From Acetobacter sp. UBA5411 (GTDB taxonomy: Bacteria > Pseudomonadota > Alphaproteobacteria > Acetobacterales > Acetobacteraceae), in the NCBI RefSeq assembly GCF_002409645.1, contig NZ_DHNR01000041.1, forward strand, positions 118,169 to 182,168: a stretch of DNA of 64,000 bases, in the 5' to 3' direction. Positions within the stretch are counted from its first letter, which is position 1, and each line of letters begins with the position of its first letter. The notes under the pieces are model-generated. The model saw only the letters and a list, made by a program, of their open reading frames with translations, was not told the origin of the DNA and ran no database searches. Of the stretch, positions 1-9,387 are shown one piece after another. The position numbers were made by a program, and so were the translations under genes.

Positions 1-1257
1 ACCAATCATGGCATCGCCACCGAATGTGAACATGCCACTGTTACGGTTGTCGTTGAACGGTGTCGTCCCATTCAGCGAGCGATCAAAGCGGACTTCCGGA
101 CGAATTGCGAAATAACCGTAGTCTTTGCTCAGAGAAGTCCTGTAGGTTACGCCCAATGTCATGGCGCCGTAAGTGGTGGGCGGAGCACTCTCTGTCGGTG
201 CTGAACGTCCCGCAATAGCGTTCATGTAGCCTTCATTGCTCAAAAAATTGGCGACCATCAGCCCTGTGTTGTCGCGATAAATCTCACCTCGATAATTGAA
301 GGTCAGATTTTTCATGAAATTCCAGCTGAGATAGGAAACAAAACTTTCCGTATCGGCTCTCAGTCCGTCATCATGCATATAATTGAATTCACCGGTCAAA
401 GTAACGGTGGGAGTAATTTTATAAATGGCCGTAAGATCATTCCAGAAGCGCAGATCTTCATTGGCACCATGATGAAAGGCGATACGAGAGTCTTCAGAGC
501 CAAAGCGGCTTAATTCCGTTATGGTCAGCTTGCCATGTGCAAGATTATTCAACGTGATGCCCGCGTATCCAGCTGGCGCGCTGTTGTTGTCGCTCCGTCC
601 GAATGTCGTCTGATTGCCGGTATCAATGCCAGTGAGCACGTCAATCATGGGAGTGACATGAATAGTGGCCATCATCCCGACATGCTGAAAGGGCACGGAA
701 TATTGGCCCGTATAGCTGAATGTATAAAATGGCCGTGCGTTTGGATCGAACGCTTCCAGTCCCATGGGGGCTTGAAGGATGCCGGCGTGCATATCGACGC
801 CCAGCTTGGTGAACCACGGTAGATGAGCGTCCACCTGCGCATGGGAGGGGATGATCTGATAGCGCGAATTGAAAGCCCGGTCGGAAATACCGAGAAGATG
901 GTAATACCGTGAGTCTGAACCGTAGGACGCTTCAAGGTTAAAACCGAAGCTGTAGCCATCAGTCGTTGTGTCGATGTCATGTGCCAGCGTCAGGGCAAAC
1001 TGATTGAGCTGTGCCTGATTGGCATGGTCGCCAATAAAGTTGCCGAAATTGATACCGTTATCGGGGCGGGCCGGATTGGCGGATATGCCTCCGTCGATAC
1101 GACCGGCTAGCGTAATACCCCGCCACCATTCCTCGAAGCCAGTTGCTTCAGTGCTTTTGGTAAATAACGGAATTGCGGCGTAGCCTGAAATGGAACCGCC
1201 CGTCATCAGAAGAGCCAATGCAGGGAGAAGGGCTGGTTTCCATTTTGATATTGGCAT
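1..1257 (-). CDS. Outer-membrane beta-barrel protein (BBP2/OmpL-like porin), C-terminus outside the window
   Basis: The reading frame starts at the ATG complementary to 1255-1257, after an AGGAA ribosome-binding site, and stays open for 419 codons to the window edge, so the C-terminus is missing. The N-terminus is a Sec signal peptide: basic start, hydrophobic stretch, then GYA-A near residue 30. The rest alternates aromatic and polar residues with many Gly, Asn, Tyr and Trp, as in transmembrane beta strands (for example FGFNLEASYGSDSRYYHLLG). This fits the putative beta-barrel porin-2 family, which has poorly defined substrates in the outer membrane. The family assignment is by pattern only; another porin family such as OprB is possible. 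It is transcribed away from ftsY with a 368-bp leader region. Confidence 0.55.
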   Translation of the reverse strand, partial: MPISKWKPALLPALALLMTGGSISGYAAIPLFTKSTEATGFEEWWRGITLAGRIDGGISANPARPDNGINFGNFIGDHANQAQLNQFALTLAHDIDTTTDGYSFGFNLEASYGSDSRYYHLLGISDRAFNSRYQIIPSHAQVDAHLPWFTKLGVDMHAGILQAPMGLEAFDPNARPFYTFSYTGQYSVPFQHVGMMATIHVTPMIDVLTGIDTGNQTTFGRSDNNSAPAGYAGITLNNLAHGKLTITELSRFGSEDSRIAFHHGANEDLRFWNDLTAIYKITPTVTLTGEFNYMHDDGLRADTESFVSYLSWNFMKNLTFNYRGEIYRDNTGLMVANFLSNEGYMNAIAGRSAPTESAPPTTYGAMTLGVTYRTSLSKDYGYFAIRPEVRFDRSLNGTTPFNDNRNSGMFTFGGDAMIG

Positions 1258-1625
1258 TTCTATTCCTGTGTTGCGGAGAAAACGCAACTCTCCGCCGATG
1301 GCGCATTTCAGTATGACACGATCATAAGGGTAAAATCATTTGAATGTGAAACAAAAAAACACAAATCGCCTTTTTGTATCATCTTTGGATACGAAAAGAC
1401 CTTTTGAAAACATGGTGAGATATCGGAAACAAGCGCGGCCATTCCGGTTGCGCTTCTGATATATATTTCCCCTCGTGCTGGTCTTGTGGAGGGAGCTTTT
1501 TCCCGCTGACTTTAAGGGTAGAGACTCATCACGCCTCTTATTTGCAGAGGATATTTGTAAAGACGTGATGGATTCAGGTATTCAGCTGTTAACTTGCAAG
1601 AATAGATGCGCTCGTTAATCCCGTG
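1258..1625. other. Intergenic region between ftsY and the porin gene, with a hairpin
   Basis: No gene is visible in these 368 bp. The AT-rich half next to the porin probably holds its promoter. A stem of 11 pairs with one G-T wobble lies at 1370-1380 and 1388-1398 (loop of 7), about 115 bp upstream of the porin ATG; it could be a 5' leader structure or an operator. A second weak hairpin (CCTCT/AGAGG within ATCACG/CGTGAT, around 1528-1570) lies just past the ftsY stop and may end that operon, but it has no clear U-run. Confidence 0.4.
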
Positions 1626-2585
1626 TTATTCAGATGGGGATTGTTCAGCTGTCTCTTCAACAGTCGTCGTCGAAATCTCTGTCTTACCAACAAGACCCCG
1701 CGCAAACTCCTGTGCCGAGAAAGGACGTAAATCCTCAGCCTTCTCTCCAACGCCAACGGCATGGATCGGTAACTTGAACTGATCAGCCAGCGCCACCACG
1801 ATGCCACCACGGGCCGAGCCATCCAGCTTGGTTACGATTAGGCCTGTGACGTTCACCAGTTCACGGAAGACGCGCACCTGTTCAATCGCGTTCTGCCCGG
1901 TTGTCGCATCAAGCACCAAAATGACGGAGTGGGGCGCTGTCTCGTCAAACTTCTTCATCACACGGATGATCTTGGCCAGCTCCTCCATCAGAGCGCCCTT
2001 GTTGTGCAGGCGTCCGGCCGTGTCGATCAGAAGCAGGTCCGCACCTTCTTCCTTGCCGCGCTTGAGAGCCTCAAAGGCAAGTCCCGCAGCGTCGGCCTCA
2101 GGCTTGCCTGCAATGACCGGCACACCTGTCCGCTCACCCCAGACCTGAAGCTGTTCAACAGCGGCGGCACGGAAGGTATCGCCCGCCACCATGATGACTT
2201 TCTTGCCCTGCTCGCTGAAATAGCGGCCCATCTTGCCGATGGTAGTGGTTTTGCCGGTGCCATTAACCCCGACCATCAGCACGACATGGGGCTTGAGCTT
2301 CGGGTCCGGCTCGAAAGGGATCGCGACTGGCGTCAGAACTCGCGCGATTTCATCCGCGAGTGTTTGCCGGATTTCATCGTCCGTGACTTCCGCGCCAAAA
2401 CGCGTGCTGCGGAAGGATTCGATGACCCGTTCCGCAACTTCCGGGCCGAGATCCGCCGCGATCAGGTGATCTTCCAGATCTTCCAGTGCCGCTTCGTCGA
2501 GCTTGCGCTTGGTGAAGACGCTGCTGAGTTTCTGGGTGGAGCGCGACAGCCCCTGCTTGAGACGGGAGAAAAATCCGAGTGCCAT
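1626..2585 (-). CDS. ftsY: Signal recognition particle receptor FtsY
   Basis: SRP receptor GTPase that docks ribosome-nascent-chain-SRP complexes at the inner membrane for co-translational insertion by SecYEG. The 319-aa protein has the helical N domain (about residues 25-90) followed by the G domain: P-loop GVNGTGKT at 106-113, the DTFRAAAVEQL insertion-box segment, DTAGR (G3), TKLDGSARGG (G4 and following). It lacks the long acidic A domain of E. coli FtsY, as is common in alphaproteobacteria, and begins with a short amphipathic stretch (FFSRLKQGLS) that can bind membrane. Its ATG follows the mtaB stop by 2 bp, so it is the last gene of a dapF-mtaB-ftsY operon. The call is secure. Confidence 0.97.
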   Translation of the reverse strand: MALGFFSRLKQGLSRSTQKLSSVFTKRKLDEAALEDLEDHLIAADLGPEVAERVIESFRSTRFGAEVTDDEIRQTLADEIARVLTPVAIPFEPDPKLKPHVVLMVGVNGTGKTTTIGKMGRYFSEQGKKVIMVAGDTFRAAAVEQLQVWGERTGVPVIAGKPEADAAGLAFEALKRGKEEGADLLLIDTAGRLHNKGALMEELAKIIRVMKKFDETAPHSVILVLDATTGQNAIEQVRVFRELVNVTGLIVTKLDGSARGGIVVALADQFKLPIHAVGVGEKAEDLRPFSAQEFARGLVGKTEISTTTVEETAEQSPSE

Positions 2586-2587
2586 GA

Positions 2588-3880
2588 CTATACGATCTCC
2601 GCCACAAGCCCTTTTTCGTCAACCGCTACGGGACGCAGAACTTCAATGCGCCCCATCTCGGACTGACCCCGCGCCAGCCGGACCGGGGCGAATTCCTCGC
2701 TGTGACCGCTTTCCGGGGTTTCCATCAGAACGCGTAGTTCACGGCCGAACAGGCTCCTGAAATAGTTCTGCGCCGACTGTTCGCCGACAGCACGCACCCG
2801 GGCGGCGCGGGCCTTGCGTTCGACAACCGGCACGGCGGGCATCTTCGCGGCAGGAGTGCCGGGACGGGCGCTATAGGGGAAAACGTGCAGATAGGGCAGG
2901 GCGGCCTGCTCAAGGAAAGTGAGTGTTTCCTCGAACAGCACTTCGTCTTCGGTCGGGAAGCCGGCGATCAGGTCAGCGCCAATGCCGATCTCGGGCCGGA
3001 TCGACCGTGCCCGTTCAATGACAGAGGCTGCGTCTGCAACCAGATGACGCCGCTTCATTCGCTTGAGGATCATGTCTGATCCAGCCTGCAGGGACAGATG
3101 CAGGTAAGGCATAAAGCGGGGCTCGTTTTCCAGCAGACGCCAGATATCCTCGTCGATCTCGACCGGATCGACGGAGGACAGCCGCAGCCGTTCCAGTTCC
3201 GGCACCAATGCAAGCAGACGTCGGCACAACTGACCGAGTTGAGGTGTGCCAGGTAGATCGTCACCCCAGGAGGTGATGTCCACGCCGGTCAGCACGACTT
3301 CCCGATAACCTGACGCCACGAGCGCACGCACCTGTTCCACCACCACGCCGACCGGCACGGAGCGGGAAGGACCACGTCCATAAGGAATGATGCAGAATGT
3401 GCAGCGATGGTCGCAGCCCTGCTGCACCTGCACGAAAGCGCGGGTGCGTCCGGCGAATTCTGTCACCAGATGCGCGGCAGTCTCCTTGGCAGCCATGATA
3501 TCGGACACGGCATTGCCGGACCCGAGGGCAGGGAGGCTCCAGCTTTCGGCTTTTAGCTTGTCCTCGTTGCCCAGCACGCGCGTCACGCCGGGAATAGAGG
3601 CCCAGCGGTCCGGATTGATCTGCGCAGCGCAGCCTGTCACGACGATGCGGGCATCCGGACGCTCACGATGTGCGCGGCGGATGGCCTGCCGCGCCTGCCG
3701 CTCGGCCTCGTTGGTCACGGCGCAGGTGTTGACGATGATGACATCCTCCAGCGCCGCCGCATGGCCTCGCATGACCTCACTCTCATAGGTGTTGAGGCGG
3801 CAGCCGAAAGTCAGGATATCCACGCCCTGTGTTGCGTTGGGCGTGTCGTCCGCCGGCATGTCCGGAGGGGTGTCAGTCAT
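2588..3880 (-). CDS. mtaB: tRNA (N6-threonylcarbamoyladenosine(37)-C2)-methylthiotransferase MtaB
   Basis: Radical-SAM methylthiotransferase that converts t6A37 to ms2t6A37 in ANN-decoding tRNAs. In 430 aa it shows an N-terminal UPF0004 domain with three cluster cysteines (C27 in TFGCRLN, C53 in NTCAVTN, C84 in GCAAQ) and the radical-SAM motif CDHRCTFC (C156, C160, C163) followed by IIPYGRGPSRS. The C-terminal 55 residues or so are TRAM-like. The TFGCRLN and CDHRCTFCIIPYGRG sequences favour MtaB over MiaB or RimO. The ATG overlaps the dapF stop (ATGA, 4 bp), which implies translational coupling. Confidence 0.93.
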   Translation of the reverse strand: MTDTPPDMPADDTPNATQGVDILTFGCRLNTYESEVMRGHAAALEDVIIVNTCAVTNEAERQARQAIRRAHRERPDARIVVTGCAAQINPDRWASIPGVTRVLGNEDKLKAESWSLPALGSGNAVSDIMAAKETAAHLVTEFAGRTRAFVQVQQGCDHRCTFCIIPYGRGPSRSVPVGVVVEQVRALVASGYREVVLTGVDITSWGDDLPGTPQLGQLCRRLLALVPELERLRLSSVDPVEIDEDIWRLLENEPRFMPYLHLSLQAGSDMILKRMKRRHLVADAASVIERARSIRPEIGIGADLIAGFPTEDEVLFEETLTFLEQAALPYLHVFPYSARPGTPAAKMPAVPVVERKARAARVRAVGEQSAQNYFRSLFGRELRVLMETPESGHSEEFAPVRLARGQSEMGRIEVLRPVAVDEKGLVAEIV

Positions 3881-4713
3881 TTTGGATAGGCCTCGAGATC
3901 GACGGTCCCTTCAAAGGCAAGCTGGGCGGGACCGGTCATCAGCACATGATCGTTGGCATCCCATGCGATAACCATCTCCCCGCCGTCAACCTCTACTGTC
4001 ATGCGGCGTTCTCCCAGACCACGTCGGGCGGCGTTCACGACGGCCGCGCAGGCGCCGGAACCGCAGGCCAAGGTGAAGCCCGCGCCACGTTCCCAGACCC
4101 GCAGTCGCATCCGGTCCGGCGCGTCGATACGGGCAAAGCCGATATTGGCGCGATCGGGGAAAATCGGATCGACTTCCAGTGTCGGACCGCGCTCCGCTTC
4201 CGACAGATCCTCTACAAAGAAAGTCGCGTGCGGATTGCCCATGGAAAGAGCCGCGGGCTCGCCCGCAAGAGGGAGGCGGAGTGTGTCGGCTGGTTTGGCC
4301 AACGGCACCGCCTGCCAGTCAGTCTGGGGGCAGCCCATATCGACCGTGACAACAGCGCCCCCCATTGCGTCGCGGGACAGCACTTCTGCTTTCAAAAGCC
4401 CGTTGCGGGTTTCGAAGGTTAGGCTGTCAGTGTCGCGTTCCTGTCCAATCAGACTGGCGACGCAGCGGGAGGCATTGCCGCAGGCTCCGGCCTCGCTGCC
4501 GTCAGGATTGAAAAAGCGCACAAAAACAGCGGCTTTATCGTCTGAGGTCGCTGAGAGAGTGACGAACTGGTCGCAGCCAATTCCACGCCTGCGATCGGCC
4601 AGACTGGCGATGCGCGTGGGTGTCAAGTCAAAAGAGCCCGACCTTTCGTCGATGATGACGAAGTCGTTGCCCAATCCATGCATCTTCTGAAAAAATGTCT
4701 TCATGTGTGACAT
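3877..4713 (-). CDS. dapF: Diaminopimelate epimerase
   Basis: PLP-independent epimerase that interconverts LL- and meso-diaminopimelate for lysine and peptidoglycan synthesis in the cytoplasm. The 278-aa length is typical. Both catalytic cysteines are present in their motifs: C78 in GACGNASRC and C217 in ACGSGACA. The N-terminal MHGLGNDFVIID block is also typical. The start at 4713 follows a GGAGG about 12 nt upstream; an ATG three codons later (MKTFFQK) is also possible. It is the promoter-proximal gene of the dapF-mtaB-ftsY operon and is divergent from the porin gene at 4895. Confidence 0.97.
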   Translation of the reverse strand: MSHMKTFFQKMHGLGNDFVIIDERSGSFDLTPTRIASLADRRRGIGCDQFVTLSATSDDKAAVFVRFFNPDGSEAGACGNASRCVASLIGQERDTDSLTFETRNGLLKAEVLSRDAMGGAVVTVDMGCPQTDWQAVPLAKPADTLRLPLAGEPAALSMGNPHATFFVEDLSEAERGPTLEVDPIFPDRANIGFARIDAPDRMRLRVWERGAGFTLACGSGACAAVVNAARRGLGERRMTVEVDGGEMVIAWDANDHVLMTGPAQLAFEGTVDLEAYPK

Positions 4714-4894
4714 TTAGGCCAAAAACCTCCGGAATGCACGGTTTTACAGGAAAAAAGTGCTTTCGACGCATGGCGTGACCGGCTTCTTAAAATATTTTTT
4801 CGAATGACATTTTAAGGGTGTTTTATTATCAAACGTAGGCAATAAGACATACTTTGACGCAAAACGCTTTCGAGAAAACGGACGCTCCTTCTCC

Positions 4895-6742
4895 ATGCCC
4901 CAATGCCCGACGTTTTTCCGCCGGACCAGTGCTTCTCTGGCCTGTCTGCTTTGTGCGGGGGCCGCATTTTTTCCTCTCACGGCCTATGCCGATGAACAGA
5001 GTGAATCACTGGAGCTTATGGAGCAGCAGATTGCGCGAATCCAGCAGCAGCAGGCGCAACTGACCAAAGCCCTCATGGGCTTGCAGAAACAGCTTGTCGC
5101 AAGAAAGACAGCGGCGGCCAAAACGACCACCAGTCACGCCGGTCTGAGCAAGGCTACGCGCCAGAAGATCATGACGGCCAATAATGAAACAGGGCCTGTT
5201 CCAGAGACAGAGATCGAAGAGCCGGTAAGAGTCACCTCACATGGTCATGAGCCGGAAGTGCGTCCAACTTTCGTGACGGACGATGTGCCCACGATGAAGA
5301 CCGTCACCGCTCATCGTTCGGAAGACATGATTGCCCATACAGCGGAAAATGGTGTCGGACCGCATACGCGTGAAAGCGTGGGCGCGCAGGCCGCTGGTGC
5401 TGTGGGTGATCACGGGGTGTTTCATGTAGGGCCGGTGACGATCGCGCTCGGCGGTTTCGTTGACGCCGCAACTGTGCTGCAAAACCGTCAGATGTCGTCG
5501 GGCACCTTCACGTTCTGGTCCGGACTTCCGTTTAAGAACAGCCCGAACTATCACACGAACAGTTTCGAAGGTTCTGCGCGATATAGCCGTCTCTCGCTCA
5601 TGCTCAGGGGCAATATCGACCAGTACGAAACCATTTCCGGCTTCTTTGAAACCGATTTTGGTGCGGGTGCCGATACCACCAACGCCTATGAGAGTAACAG
5701 TTACTCCCCGCGTCTTCGGCAGGCCTACCTTGTTTACGATAACAGCAAGGAAAACTTCCATTTTCTGGCCGGTCAGGCATGGAGCATGCTGACCCCTGGT
5801 CGTGCGGGCATCATTCCAAGGCAGGAAAGTCTGCCGGAAACGATCGACGCCGCGATGATCGCGGGTCAGACCTGGGCGCGCCAGTGGCAGGTCCGCATCA
5901 CGCAGGATTTCTTCAAGCATAAGCTCTGGCTCGGTCTGTCCATCGAGAATCCCCAGACCCTGTATGATACGACCGGCTACACCACAGACGGGGATGAAAG
6001 GGTTCTCCTGCCGGGTGGCAAGGTGGCGACCATCAACAAGGATGGCACGGGCCTGACCAATAACGGACCGTTCTCGAACGAGATCGCGCCGGATGTCATC
6101 GGCAAAATCGCCTATGACCCGCGTTGGGGCCATTACGAAATCGAGGGTATTGCCCATTTCGCGCATGACCGCGTGTCATGGGTCGGTGGCGGACACAACT
6201 ATACCGCGCCAACCGGCGGCGGCGGCGGTTCCATGATTCTTCCCGTTATTCCGCATAAGGTCGAAGTGCGGATCGCCGGTCTGGCGGGGTATGGCATTGG
6301 TCGATATGGCTCGGTTCTTCTGCCGGATGCGACCATCAATGCCCAAGGCAAGCCGCAGCCACTGTTCTCGGCACAGGGAACGGCGGGCATCATCGCTCAT
6401 CCCAGCTCGAGATTCGATGTCTATGGCTATTTCGGAACCCAGTGGGCCGGACGTAACTATTCCAACCTGAATGGTTCGGCCTACGGTTACGGCAACCCGA
6501 ATGCAATGAATGCGGGCTGTAATATCGAAATGTCCTCAATGCCCTGCACGGCCAATATTCATAGTGTCATGGAAGGCACGATTGGCGCGTGGTGGCGTTT
6601 TTTCAAGGGACGGTACGGGACTGTCGAATTCGGAACCCAGCTAGCCTATTCCCGTGTGCAGGCCTATCAGGGAGTGGGTGGAAAACCGCATACTTCCGAA
6701 AGTCAGCTCTTCTTCGATTTTCGATATTTGCCATTTCAGTAA
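4895..6742 (+). CDS. Outer-membrane porin with N-terminal coiled coil (DcaP-like)
   Basis: A 615-aa protein with a signal peptide (cleavage likely after AYA at 32), then a Gln-rich heptad stretch (LELMEQQIARIQQQQAQLTK) that predicts a short coiled coil. A polar linker of about 130 residues follows, then a long beta-barrel-like region rich in aromatic residues and glycine. The C-terminus FFDFRYLPFQ has the amphipathic aromatic character of an outer-membrane assembly signal, although the last residue is Gln rather than Phe. The coiled coil plus barrel resembles trimeric DcaP-type porins, which take up small organic acids or sugars. The substrate is unknown. The gene is monocistronic, with its own terminator at 6765-6797. 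The upstream 181 bp must hold its promoter and that of dapF. Confidence 0.65.
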   Translation: MPQCPTFFRRTSASLACLLCAGAAFFPLTAYADEQSESLELMEQQIARIQQQQAQLTKALMGLQKQLVARKTAAAKTTTSHAGLSKATRQKIMTANNETGPVPETEIEEPVRVTSHGHEPEVRPTFVTDDVPTMKTVTAHRSEDMIAHTAENGVGPHTRESVGAQAAGAVGDHGVFHVGPVTIALGGFVDAATVLQNRQMSSGTFTFWSGLPFKNSPNYHTNSFEGSARYSRLSLMLRGNIDQYETISGFFETDFGAGADTTNAYESNSYSPRLRQAYLVYDNSKENFHFLAGQAWSMLTPGRAGIIPRQESLPETIDAAMIAGQTWARQWQVRITQDFFKHKLWLGLSIENPQTLYDTTGYTTDGDERVLLPGGKVATINKDGTGLTNNGPFSNEIAPDVIGKIAYDPRWGHYEIEGIAHFAHDRVSWVGGGHNYTAPTGGGGGSMILPVIPHKVEVRIAGLAGYGIGRYGSVLLPDATINAQGKPQPLFSAQGTAGIIAHPSSRFDVYGYFGTQWAGRNYSNLNGSAYGYGNPNAMNAGCNIEMSSMPCTANIHSVMEGTIGAWWRFFKGRYGTVEFGTQLAYSRVQAYQGVGGKPHTSESQLFFDFRYLPFQ

Positions 6743-6764
6743 ATATGGCTGCATACAGGACATG

Positions 6765-6797
6765 CGGGCGCTCCTCTCCGGGCGCCCGTTGTTTTTT
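6765..6797 (+). terminator. Rho-independent terminator of the porin gene
   Basis: A perfect 7-bp GC stem (CGGGCGC at 6765-6771 with GCGCCCG at 6782-6788, loop of 10) is followed by TTGTTTTTT. It lies 22 bp after the porin stop. Confidence 0.85.
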
Positions 6798-6875
6798 ATG
6801 AGCTGACGCTGGCTTTTCCCGAGATTTCTCTTTATGTCCGGCTTCCAGTCTCCCGTTCCAGGACCAATCTAAACC

Positions 6876-8606
6876 ATGCCTTTTCCGGACACAGTCCCCA
6901 CGCTTGCGCACGCTCTCGCCCAACGCGGCTATCAGGAGCCAACGCCCGTTCAGGAGGCTGTGCTGGATGAAAAGGCAAAGGGACGGGATCTTCTCGTCTC
7001 GGCGCGTACAGGTTCCGGCAAGACAGTCGCCTTTGGTCTCGCAATGGCCAACGAACTGCTCGATGAGCAGGGCAAGGCTGCACATGCCTCCACACCGCTG
7101 GCTCTGGTGATCGCACCGACCCGTGAACTCGCCCTGCAGGTGAAGAGCGAACTGGAATGGCTTTACGCTGATACAGGCGCGCGCATCGTTTCCTGTGTCG
7201 GTGGCATGGAGCCGCGCAAGGAAGCGCGTGCGCTGTCGATGGGCTGTCACATTGTGGTCGGCACGCCGGGTCGTCTGTGCGATCATCTTTCCCGCAAGAA
7301 TCTGAATCTTTCCGGCCTCAAGGTCGCTGTTCTCGACGAAGCCGACGAGATGCTGGATCTCGGGTTCCGCGAAGAGCTGGAAACGCTGCTCGACGCCACT
7401 CCGCAGGATCGTCGCAGCTTTCTGTTCTCGGCAACGATCGCTCGTGAAATCGCCCGTCTCGCCAAGCGTTATCAGCATGACGCGCTGCGTATCGACACAA
7501 TCGGTGACAACGAGCCGCATACCGATATCGAATATCGCGCCATTCTTGCAGACCAGAGTGACACGATCGGTGCGATCATCAATACGCTGCGGCTGATCGA
7601 AAGCCCCTGCTCAATGGTGTTCTGCCACACGCGTGAAGGCGTGCGGCAGTTGCACGCCGCTCTTCTTCAGCACGGCTTCTCTTCCGTCGCCATCTCCGGT
7701 GAGTTGGGCCAGAACGAGCGTAGCCGTGCGATTGAAAGCCTGCGCAACGGTCAGGCCCGTGTCTGTGTGGCTACCGACGTAGCGGCGCGTGGCATTGACG
7801 TGCCGTCCCTCGGACTGGTGATCCACGCCAGCCTGCCGGGTAGCCCCGCCACACTACTGCATCGCTCAGGCCGTACTGGCCGTGCGGGCCGTAAGGGTAT
7901 CTGCGTTCTGGTGACCATCCCATCCAAGAAGCGTCAGGCTGATCGCCTGCTTCAGGCTGCCGGAGTCGATGTGACGTGGAATACGGCACCGACACTGGAT
8001 CAGATCCGCGAAGCAGACACGGAGCGTCTGATCACCAGTGAGGCCCTGACGCGCGAAACACCGGAAAACGTAAAGCCGCTTGTTGAACGTCTGATCGCTG
8101 AGCGGACGCCAGAGCAACTGGCAGCAGCGCTCGTGTTCCTGTGGAACAAGGGTCTGCCCCAGCCTGTCAAAGTGCGGCCGATCACGCCTTCCAGCGCGCC
8201 AGCACGAGCGCCACGAGAGGGTGGGCGTGAGCCCCGCGAGCCACGTGAGCGGAAGCAGATGGAAGGCGGAAGCTGGTTCAAGCTTTCCGTTGGCCGTGCT
8301 GATAAGGCTGATCCCAAGTGGCTGGTGCCGGTCATCTGTCGCCTTGGAGGCGTGACCAAAAAGGATATCGGTTCGATCCGTATCGCACCGACTTATACGC
8401 TTGTAGAAATTTCGCCTGAAAAAGCGCAGCGGTTTACCGAGTGCGCTTCCGCAGCTGATGCGGATGAAATCAGGATCGAACCCGCGAAGGCGCCTTCAGG
8501 CAATGAAGCACCATCTCCGCGTGGACGGGCTCCGGGCTCGCGTTCGCCGAAGCCGCGCCGCTCCGGCGGTGATCCTGCACGTGATTCTTCGCGCAAGCGT
8601 CGGTAA
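6876..8606 (+). CDS. DEAD-box ATP-dependent RNA helicase with DbpA-type RNA-binding domain
   Basis: RNA helicase for ribosome assembly or mRNA remodelling. The 576-aa protein has a Q-motif segment (EPTPVQ), motif I ARTGSGKT (43-50), Ia PTRELALQ, motif II DEAD (154-157), motif III SAT (185-187), motif V region VATDVAARGID and motif VI HRSGRTGRAGR (329-339). After the helicase core come a basic linker and a DbpA/CsdA-like RNA-binding fold near residues 465-530 (WFKLSVGRADKADPKWLVPV), then a basic Arg/Ser/Pro-rich tail. A DbpA-type domain would direct it to 23S rRNA, but the exact orthologue (DbpA, CsdA/DeaD) is not settled. It is a single gene with a strong terminator downstream. Confidence 0.92.
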   Translation: MPFPDTVPTLAHALAQRGYQEPTPVQEAVLDEKAKGRDLLVSARTGSGKTVAFGLAMANELLDEQGKAAHASTPLALVIAPTRELALQVKSELEWLYADTGARIVSCVGGMEPRKEARALSMGCHIVVGTPGRLCDHLSRKNLNLSGLKVAVLDEADEMLDLGFREELETLLDATPQDRRSFLFSATIAREIARLAKRYQHDALRIDTIGDNEPHTDIEYRAILADQSDTIGAIINTLRLIESPCSMVFCHTREGVRQLHAALLQHGFSSVAISGELGQNERSRAIESLRNGQARVCVATDVAARGIDVPSLGLVIHASLPGSPATLLHRSGRTGRAGRKGICVLVTIPSKKRQADRLLQAAGVDVTWNTAPTLDQIREADTERLITSEALTRETPENVKPLVERLIAERTPEQLAAALVFLWNKGLPQPVKVRPITPSSAPARAPREGGREPREPRERKQMEGGSWFKLSVGRADKADPKWLVPVICRLGGVTKKDIGSIRIAPTYTLVEISPEKAQRFTECASAADADEIRIEPAKAPSGNEAPSPRGRAPGSRSPKPRRSGGDPARDSSRKRR

Positions 8607-8633
8607 TCTTCAGATCGTCTGAGCGTTTTATAT

Positions 8634-8670
8634 GGGGAGAGACCGCCGTAAGGTGGTTTCTCCCTTTTTA
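8634..8670 (+). terminator. Rho-independent terminator after the helicase gene
   Basis: A long imperfect stem pairs GGGAGAGACCGCC (8635-8647) with GGTGGTTTCTCCC (8652-8664), and is followed by TTTTTATTTT. It lies about 30 bp after the helicase stop. The FMN reductase on the other strand ends close by, so it may serve both directions. Confidence 0.85.
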
Positions 8671-8709
8671 TTTTGACAGGCGTTGCAGAGCCGTTTTCAG
8701 CGCTATGGG

Positions 8710-9279
8710 CTATTCACGCACTCTTTTGGCAAGGGCTGCCAGAGCGCTAATCTGGCGGGTCAGAAATTCCCGTGTTCCGACATCGGTCAGTTGCAGGCTC
8801 TCTGGATCTATTTTCTGCGTGGCCTGACCAATCATGGCTTCCGGCTTGTTGAGCACAAACGCGTCCAGAAAGACCAGTGACTGACGAAGATGATACTGGG
8901 CGCGGGCACCGCCAATAAGACCTGGTGAGGCTGTCTCGATTGCAACCGGTTTGCCAGCGAATGGCTGCGGCGATACGCGGGAAAGCCAGTCGATCGCATT
9001 CTTAAGAACACCGGGCATGGAATAGTTATATTCTGGCGTCACGATGATGACACCGTCAGAAGCAGCAATCTGCTGGGCCATCGTGAGAACGGGAGCTGGA
9101 AAGCCTTCATCCTGTACGTCGGCATTGTAATGGGGAAACTCACCGATCGACCCGAGAGGCGTGATCGTTATGCCTGGAGGCGCCAGATCAGGTAACGCAC
9201 GGGCAACCGCTGCATTGAGCGATGATTTGCGCAAACTCCCTAAAAGTACAGAAAAATTCAGTCCGGAATCTATATTCAT
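8710..9279 (-). CDS. NAD(P)H-dependent FMN reductase (chromate/azo-reductase family)
   Basis: Flavodoxin-fold enzyme that uses NAD(P)H to reduce FMN or quinones and, in relatives (ChrR, YieF, ArsH), chromate or azo dyes. The 189-aa length is typical. The FMN-phosphate loop GSLRKSSLN lies near residues 14-22, and the segment TPEYNYSMPGVLKNAIDWLS is the family signature around the isoalloxazine ring. It is a soluble cytoplasmic protein with no obvious operon partner; the GGDEF-EAL gene 108 bp upstream runs the same way. The natural substrate cannot be read from the sequence. Confidence 0.85.
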   Translation of the reverse strand: MNIDSGLNFSVLLGSLRKSSLNAAVARALPDLAPPGITITPLGSIGEFPHYNADVQDEGFPAPVLTMAQQIAASDGVIIVTPEYNYSMPGVLKNAIDWLSRVSPQPFAGKPVAIETASPGLIGGARAQYHLRQSLVFLDAFVLNKPEAMIGQATQKIDPESLQLTDVGTREFLTRQISALAALAKRVRE

Positions 9280-9387
9280 TGGAATAACTCCACAATCTGT
9301 CAGAAAATATTTGATATCAGATGATGAATCCGATGGTCGCTGAGGAGTGGAGCAGAAACGGGCTGCGTCCGTCCAGTGAGGAGCGCG

